Source: Salticus scenicus
Lineage: Eukaryota; Arthropoda; Arachnida; Araneae; Salticidae
Assembly: GCA_963930645.1 (NCBI GenBank)
Contig: OZ005653.1
Coordinates: 108,208,059-108,272,058, forward strand
Reading direction: 5' to 3'
Length of the DNA stretch: 64,000 nucleotides
Shown here: in pieces, positions 58,011 through 64,000 of the stretch
How the letters are laid out: each line of letters begins with the position of its first letter
Position numbering within the stretch: the stretch's first letter is position 1
Made by a program: the position numbers and the translations under genes
Notes under the pieces: model-generated
What the model was told of the DNA's origin: nothing
What the model saw: only the letters and a program-made list of their open reading frames with translations
Databases searched by the model: none

Positions 58011-59899
58011 TATATACACATTACGTATTGTAAAAATTTTAATATAGTTTGATTAAGCCGTTGCAGTTTTTAGTAGACAAGAAGTTGTGTCTTTTCTAAT
58101 ATAGGACCTAAAAAAATATTTCGTCATTATAAAACATTATGCATATAAAAGCATTATGTCAATTTAAAAGAAATAAAATTCATTGTCTTTAGCGTTTTGA
58201 CACCATTAGTGCTTAGAAATCAATTTCGTTTTTATAAGATATATTTACCAAAATAATTCAAAAAGACTCACAAAATTATTTTATATGATACTGTGAATAA
58301 TGCACTTATTCTAAATTTAAAAAATGATCACATTTAACATTATTATTATTATTATTATTAATACTATTATTATTTACTTTTGATATAATAAACAAATTTC
58401 AGAACGAAACATAATTTTAATTCCGGAATTCCCGCTTCGAATAATGTTATTTCATAATTATGCAGAACAATAACTAAGAATACTTAATAGTTGACGCTAG
58501 AGAAGTTTATTGAGAAATAGTTTCGTGTGTCGATATCTTAGATATGCTGGAATTTATACGAAGTTGCTAAGCATTTGAAATTCCAAATAATTCCATGGTG
58601 CAGATAAATGTATCACAGATTTTGATATAATGATTGTGAATATTGTGTAACTTTATGCATAACATTATTGGGTGTTCGTTGTTCAGTTACTTTTTTTTTT
58701 TTTTAAATATTACCTTTTTTGAATTAAGTATACAGTATATCATCCAATATACAGGTAAACACAAAATTACCTTCTATGTTTGGAAGCATCAGCAGGGAAA
58801 ACTAATGAACGGAATGAAACTAAATTTTATATACAGCCTGTGGTGGATAAGGGAAGGTGATTTTCGCAAAATAAATAAATAAATAAATAAATAAATAAAA
58901 TAGAATAGTGCAAAAATTTGCTAATAGAGAAGATATTCACGCTGCTGCCATTTAAGCACAATGAAATTTTTCTAGCGTACACATGATTTTACAGATCTTG
59001 GAAATGAAAAAGTTAACACATGCAATAAATGCGTAAAAAATGGATTATATGAAATTTCATTAATGCTCAAATAAAAATCCTTATGCATAAATTAATAACA
59101 TAAACAAAATTCATGGAAATTATTTGTTATTAATCAACACTGTGCTCTCCAGGACCACATAGAGTATGCAAAAATTTACACAATTGAGGTAGATTATGCA
59201 AATTCAGTAGTGCGTATGGACCAACAGCATTAAAATTTCGCCTATCGGCGACTTTTGATACAAAGTTCTTTCTTGCAGAAATCATCTCTCCACGTAAACC
59301 ATATTCTGTGCCTTAAAATTCGTTTCATTTTATTCATTAGTTTTAGCTGTGCGTGCATTTAAAGAGGTAAATTTGGACACTCTGAAATTTCACCAATGCA
59401 TGAAATTTTTAAAGTAATATATCCTTTTTTATATTACGATTTTTCCTTATTGCCTGTTTGAACGGTTGTATTCAAAAACTTCAGCAAATTTTTACTGCAG
59501 TTTATTTTAATTCTGTTTATTTGTATTTGTTGAAGAAAAATCCTGTATGATATGAAATCGACATTTCTAGCATTTTATTTTTGCCAGGTGTTTAAGAAAA
59601 ATGACTTTTTTGATTCTGTCATAATATTTCACTTTACATATGCTTTTACATATAATTATATCTATGTTTGCAGAATGCAAATGCTATTCTTGAATTTTTG
59701 TAATAAGGAATTCATGTCTTTTCTTATATCATTCAGCGAAGATTTTGCCACGAAAGCACTTAAGGGTGAACAACAAACTCAATCACGTATGTGATTACCT
59801 TGTATCTAAAAATGCGTCGATTCATCTGCAAATTTTAAATATGTTTATAAATGTTATATTTTATGCTTGTACACGGTTTTGTAAAAATTGCTTAAATAT
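58011..59899. other. AT-rich non-coding DNA
   Basis: (TTA)n near 58340 and (AAAT)n at 58869-58903. No gene recognised. Confidence 0.5.
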
Positions 59900-60132
59900 T
59901 TAATCAGTTATAGATATTTTATTAAGAAATGCAACAATTTTTTGTAAGTTTTTGCATTATAACTCTAAAGAATTTTATTCAAATTTCATGAAACTTTTAG
60001 AAAACACGATAAAATATGTCTAAATCGTTATACTTTAAGTTTAAACTAATACATTTAAGATTCTAAGATATATAGACAGTGGTAGAAAATAATATATTAT
60101 TGCACATGCGCGTACTGTACCCCCCCCCCCCC

Positions 60133-60166
<34 letters not shown>

Positions 60167-60430
60167 CTTTGACAAAGTTTAATAATTAAGTGTATCCAGC
60201 AATTTAAAAAATCATTTGAATATCATAAAAATTCATAGTGATGTCGGTGATGAAATGACTTTTTTCCAGCTGTTTTCTGAAACGAGCTCGACGGTAAGGG
60301 GTCATTCTCAAATGTTCATTTTTGTCATATAGGTAAAATATTAAACTTATTGAAAAACTTTTAAGTTTAGACGGTTTGGAATACATCTTAAAAATTGTTT
60401 GATTTTTCTTTTTCTTTTTTACTTTGGGAA
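59900..60430 (-). repeat. Large diverged inverted repeat, left arm
   Basis: Read inverted, this matches 63330-63780 in order. Shared blocks are GTCTAAAYTTAAAA, GAATGACCCCTTA-CGTCGAGC, AGAAAACAGCTG, ATGATATTCAA, TTAAACTTTGTCAAAG, CAATAATATAT and TTCATGAAATTTG. The arms are about 450-500 bp with many indels. A C14/(CA)n/poly(A) tract at 60120-60165 has expanded inside this arm. Confidence 0.75.
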
Positions 60431-60802
60431 TGCATAATATATTGTGTCGTATAACTTTTAGTGAATACTTAAACACGAAAGTAGTTAAAAGAACAATTAC
60501 ACATTTAAAATTCTAAACTGTTTTTTCAATCCCCTGCTAGCACACACACACGCAAAAAAAAAAAAAAAAAAAAAAAAAGAAAGAAAAAACTATGGTGGAT
60601 GTATGATTTTTACAAATGTTTGCATATATATACCCTGCACAATAATTGTATCTAATTGTTAATGAATCGGACGCATATACATTATAATACAGAAATGTTA
60701 ATTTCAAATCTGAAGTTTTTTATCATATTTTTCCTTAGAAAGTACAAGGTTTCCCAAAACTTAATACAATTTTCATAAATTTGAATTTTTTATATGCATA
60801 AT

Positions 60803-62082
60803 CAAGGGTCTGACCAGAGGTAAATCTGGGTCCGTTAAAGGAACCTTGTGAGGTTGAGACTGTAGAAGGTCACCACAGCTTGTTTGAAATTAAGCTGGTT
60901 CCAGCAAAGTATTCAGTTGGGATGGTTAAATCGCTTCGGTGCCAGTGACTCGGCGAAAGTTTAGGCCGGATTAGTTTTGTGTCGACATGGTGCTGCAACG
61001 AAGGAATTAAGTTACACGAGGTAGATGAATTGGAAGCGATTTTAAAAGTTTGGTTGAAATGAAGAGAAGGGAAGTCGAAGAAAGTGGTATAAGATGGAGA
61101 GAGTTTTCGTAAAAGGTGTGGTGTAGTGGAGTCTTGTCCGACGTCTGTCTACGGCAAAGTCTAAATCTTAGAGTTTGGAGAAAGTTATATTTCGGTAGTG
61201 GAGATTAAGTTGTGCTTAAGTTAAGTAGCTTGATGAGTATTGTGGTGCTTCTGTGCGAGTACTCGTGAATGGGAAAAAGATTCAGCCGGGAATTCGCGGA
61301 TCTCTTGAAAGTCACGGTATCTACGTAAAGGGGTGCATCCGTCTCTATAACTTCTACTATCCTGTGGTGAGATACTTCAAATTATCTAAATTAGTTATTA
61401 TACATTTATTTGTTAAAGTATTTATATCGGCTGACTGAGCTACAAACCCAGATCATCCTCCCATTATTCTAGTTGAATAAACTCTTAGTTTTATTTTTAT
61501 TCATCTGAGTCTCTGTGCTAATTTCATATTTAATACTTAAGTAATTAAGTTAATCATTGAGGAATGGAGACCACTTATTCCTCACCACCTGAAAAAATTA
61601 CTTAACTTGAAAAAGTACCCTTCACAAAATTTTATATCCTGAAAAAAGAACCTTCACAAAGTTTTACATCTTTAAAAAATCCCTTCACGAAATTTTCCTC
61701 TTTAAATATAAGACCTTTGATAAATATTTTTCCTCTCAAGAAGTAATCTTCCACGGAAGGAACAGGCCGCCTGAATAAATGGACGTGCTTTGCTGTATTT
61801 CCACGAGAAGCTGATATTCAATTTCTAATTCGTAAAACGTTTCTGTGCATATGCGTTAGTTTAGCTCTGTGAATATGAACCGTCATAGTCTAAAATGAAA
61901 CCTTAATTGTATTTTATTTTTCAAAATTAAATTTTTCTCAATTTTACAAAAAAAAGACCCTAGTTGAATAGTTTGGAAGAACTTTATTTTTATATTGAAT
62001 TTAGATTCGCAAAATTATGAGTAGAACTTTTCACAATTTCACCAAAACAGGACCCTATCTGAAAATTCTGGACAGACCCCTG
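60803..62082. mobile_element. hAT-like non-autonomous element with an LTR nested inside
   Basis: Ends read CAAGGGTCTGACCAGAG (60803) and, inverted, CAGGGGTCTGTCCAGAA (62082), both followed by a GGGTCC block. CARGGG ends resemble hAT terminal repeats. Sub-terminal CCTTCACAAAATTTT-like words recur at 61600-61740. No transposase and no clear 8-bp duplication were found. Confidence 0.55.
60847..61587 (+). mobile_element. Solo-LTR-like block (plus orientation)
   Basis: 741 bp with higher GC than its surroundings. It starts TGTGAGG and ends CCTCACCA, so the ends are inverted. A TATA-like GTATAAGA lies near 61088 and AATAAA near 61478. CCT lies on both sides. No adjoining coding sequence was seen, so it is most likely a solo LTR inside the hAT-like element. 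Confidence 0.5.
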
Positions 62083-62359
62083 ATAGCACTACTCATAGGC
62101 AAATATATTAAATATTTGTAGAGATATAAGAATTTATATACGTTAGTTTTTAACTGCGCATGCGCTAATTATGACAAAAACATTTTGAAGTAATGTGATA
62201 ATTATTTGTATAGGACAACGTCCCTGAATTAAATTCCCCTTCAATGACTGATAGGTTCTGATCTCTTCGTTTGTTGACGGGAACCCACTATATATATATA
62301 TATATATTTCCCCTAAAAGACATGGGTTTTTGCTAACCATGATATATTCCCGACATTAT

Positions 62360-62640
62360 GTTGATTTTTTTTTCAATATTCTGCTGGTCCTTTGTGTGTG
62401 GAGGTTAAGTCCAAATGAAAACACTAAACTCCCATCTTTGGATGGGGCACCCTCCATACAAGTTCTTTTATTAAGAGCACCAAGCTTATAGTTTCAGAGA
62501 AAATCAAGGAAATGTCTGAAAGACTAGGCAGAGAATTAAGATTTGGGATTGAACCTGACACCTCCCGTCGAACAATTTAGAGAGCAGAATTCCTCAGTCA
62601 TTGAAGAGGCAGTTATTCCATAAGCGTTGCCCTACACAGT
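62360..62640 (-). mobile_element. SINE-like fragment related to 844-1092
   Basis: On the minus strand it reads CTCTAAATTGTTCGACGGGA then GGTGTCAGGTTCAATCCC. This parallels CTCAAACCTGGTAGACGGGA then AGTGTCGGGTTCGATCTC in the 844-1092 copy. The rest is diverged. Confidence 0.5.
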
Positions 62641-62880
62641 TAATTGTTAAATTACCTCGTAATGTTTTTGCCATAATTATCGCATGCACAATTAAAAACT
62701 AATTTATATACATGCTTATATCTCAAAAAATATTTAATGTATTTGTTTCGTGATAGTACTATTAAGCATAAAACAAATTCAATATTTATGAAAATGACAT
62801 TAAATTTTGGTGAAATCTTGCAGTTTCTTAAGGAAAACATGTTAAAGAATTTCCAGTTAACACATTTTCCAATTTACATA

Positions 62881-63064
62881 GTTGCCAACCATCTCATTAT
62901 GAACCGTACAATTTTTAGTACCCGCCTTTTTTTTCACACTTTTGTCTTATTTAATCGTAACAACATTTGGAGAGAATAACTCTAAAAATATAGTGGTGTG
63001 AGAAAAGGGGCGTTTTTTCAGGGGGCGTAAAAATTGTACGGTTATTAATGCGATAGTTGGCAAG
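62881..63064. mobile_element. Hairpin MITE (184 bp) with TA target duplication
   Basis: Arms of about 65 bp. The left reads GTTGCCAACCATCTCATTAT and the right, inverted, CTTGCCAACTATCGCATTAA. Both then share AACCGTACAATTTTTA and end at CACAC. TA lies at 62879-62880 and 63065-63066. It is probably a Tc1/mariner-derived non-autonomous element. Confidence 0.8.
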
Positions 63065-63329
63065 TATGAATTTATAATGTATACGTGCTATTCTTCCACA
63101 AATGGATACAATTATTGTAGAGGTTTTATGCAAACATTTGTAAAAATCACACAGATTTTTTTTTTTTTTTTTTTGTATTTAGGGATTCAAAGTACGGTTT
63201 GTTATTTTAAATCTGTTAGTTACTACTTTTCTGATCTAGTTACTACTTTTATGTCTAAATATTCACAAAAAAATATGTCATAAAATTCATCGCTTTATTC
63301 TCAAAGTTTAAATAAAACGTTTCATCAAG

Positions 63330-63780
63330 CAGTTTTTATGATTAATCTAACCTGTCTAAATTTAAAAACATTTCTATTATTTTAACCTTTTATCTATATT
63401 ATAAAAATAAAAATTTGCGAATGACCCCTTATCGTCGAGCTTGTTTTAGAAAACAGCTGAAAAATAACTCATTTAATTACAGATATCTCTATTAATTTTA
63501 ATGATATTCAACTGGAATTTTTTATAAGATTCTTTATACAGTTTAGTATTAAACTTTGTCAAAGTTTTTATGTTACAGTGTGTGCAGGCACAATAATATA
63601 TCATTTAATACAACTGTACAGATCTCTTTGAATATTAAATATATTTGTTTTAAACTACAGTATAATGATAACACACGCATTTCATGCTTTCTGAAACTTC
63701 ATGAAATTTGGATGGAAAACTTTAGTGTTATAAAATAAAAACTTGTGAACAATATTTTCATTCCTTAATAAAATATATAT
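63330..63780 (+). repeat. Large diverged inverted repeat, right arm
   Basis: Partner of 59900-60430. It lacks the long poly(C) and poly(A) expansion; only GTGTGTGC remains at the equivalent site (63580). No coding capacity. Confidence 0.75.
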
Positions 63781-64000
63781 ATAAATCTTTAAATGTTCGA
63801 GATATCCTTACAAAACTCTACACACGTATAAAATATAACACTTACAAACATATATTTTCTGATGAAACGAAGCACTTCCAGATATAAAGTAATCACTAAT
63901 ATTTCTCCTATTGCTGATTTAGTTGTTTGCCCCCTAAGTACCTTCATGACAAAAGCGTTGCTGAAAAGTGATAGGAAAAACATGTTTTCCTTCTTCCCAA
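63781..64000. other. AT-rich non-coding DNA
   Basis: Nothing recognised up to the window edge. Confidence 0.5.

Noticed and set aside
60204..60476. 90-codon minus-strand frame in the inverted repeat
   Set aside because: The other arm (63330-63520) does not keep the frame, so no sign of coding selection.

Overview
This window looks like repeat-dominated, non-coding DNA from an invertebrate animal. It is very AT-rich, full of microsatellites and homopolymer runs, and carries Ty3/Gypsy and Ty1/Copia LTR retrotransposons, Tc1/mariner transposases, piggyBac-like and hAT-like miniature elements, tRNA-derived SINEs and Helitron remnants. The element mix, in particular a Gypsy polyprotein with a long N-terminal coiled coil and the local Tc1/mariner types, resembles arthropods and fits a spider or other chelicerate. 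That is an inference from memory, not proof. I see no convincing host protein-coding gene, rRNA or intact tRNA gene. A 200-base run of N at 2001-2200 marks an assembly gap.

Layout. 1-2797: SINE pieces, a 15-bp minisatellite and a G-run repeat array that runs into the gap. 2798-9447: a complete Ty3/Gypsy element on the minus strand. Its two 639-bp LTRs look identical and it has one 1698-codon reading frame. It sits inside a (TA)n tract and is the only intact coding unit. 9448-19955: non-coding DNA with a 1.18-kb element bearing 164-bp inverted repeats, a repeated tRNA-like element, two TA-flanked MITEs, a GTCY-rich tandem repeat and a large hairpin. 20494-23479: an LTR remnant followed by an array of about 380-bp units that each carry a tRNA-like segment. 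23480-30722: a Tc1 element split by a 5.67-kb Copia element. 31730-47500: decayed mariner-type transposases, a SINE-like insertion with 12-bp target duplications, two TTAA-flanked MITEs, hairpins, solo-LTR-like blocks and a 137-bp tandem repeat. 48000-50700: a second, larger array of the GTCY-rich repeat, next to a small remnant of a Helitron-type helicase gene. 56425-58008: a second Tc1 copy with both ends. 59900-63780: a large diverged inverted repeat, an LTR nested in a hAT-like element and a TA-flanked MITE.

The parts explain each other. The second Tc1 copy serves as an unoccupied paralogue that fixes the Copia insertion point and its GTATG duplication. The GTCY repeats at 17.7, 41.5, 48-50 and 52 kb appear to be one family, and the adjacent helicase remnant suggests a Helentron-like origin. 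The Gypsy element keeps a canonical gag-pol -1 frameshift heptamer, yet a one-base difference in an A8 run puts its gag zinc knuckle out of frame. Reported identities and boundaries come from reading by eye; no alignment or database search was run.
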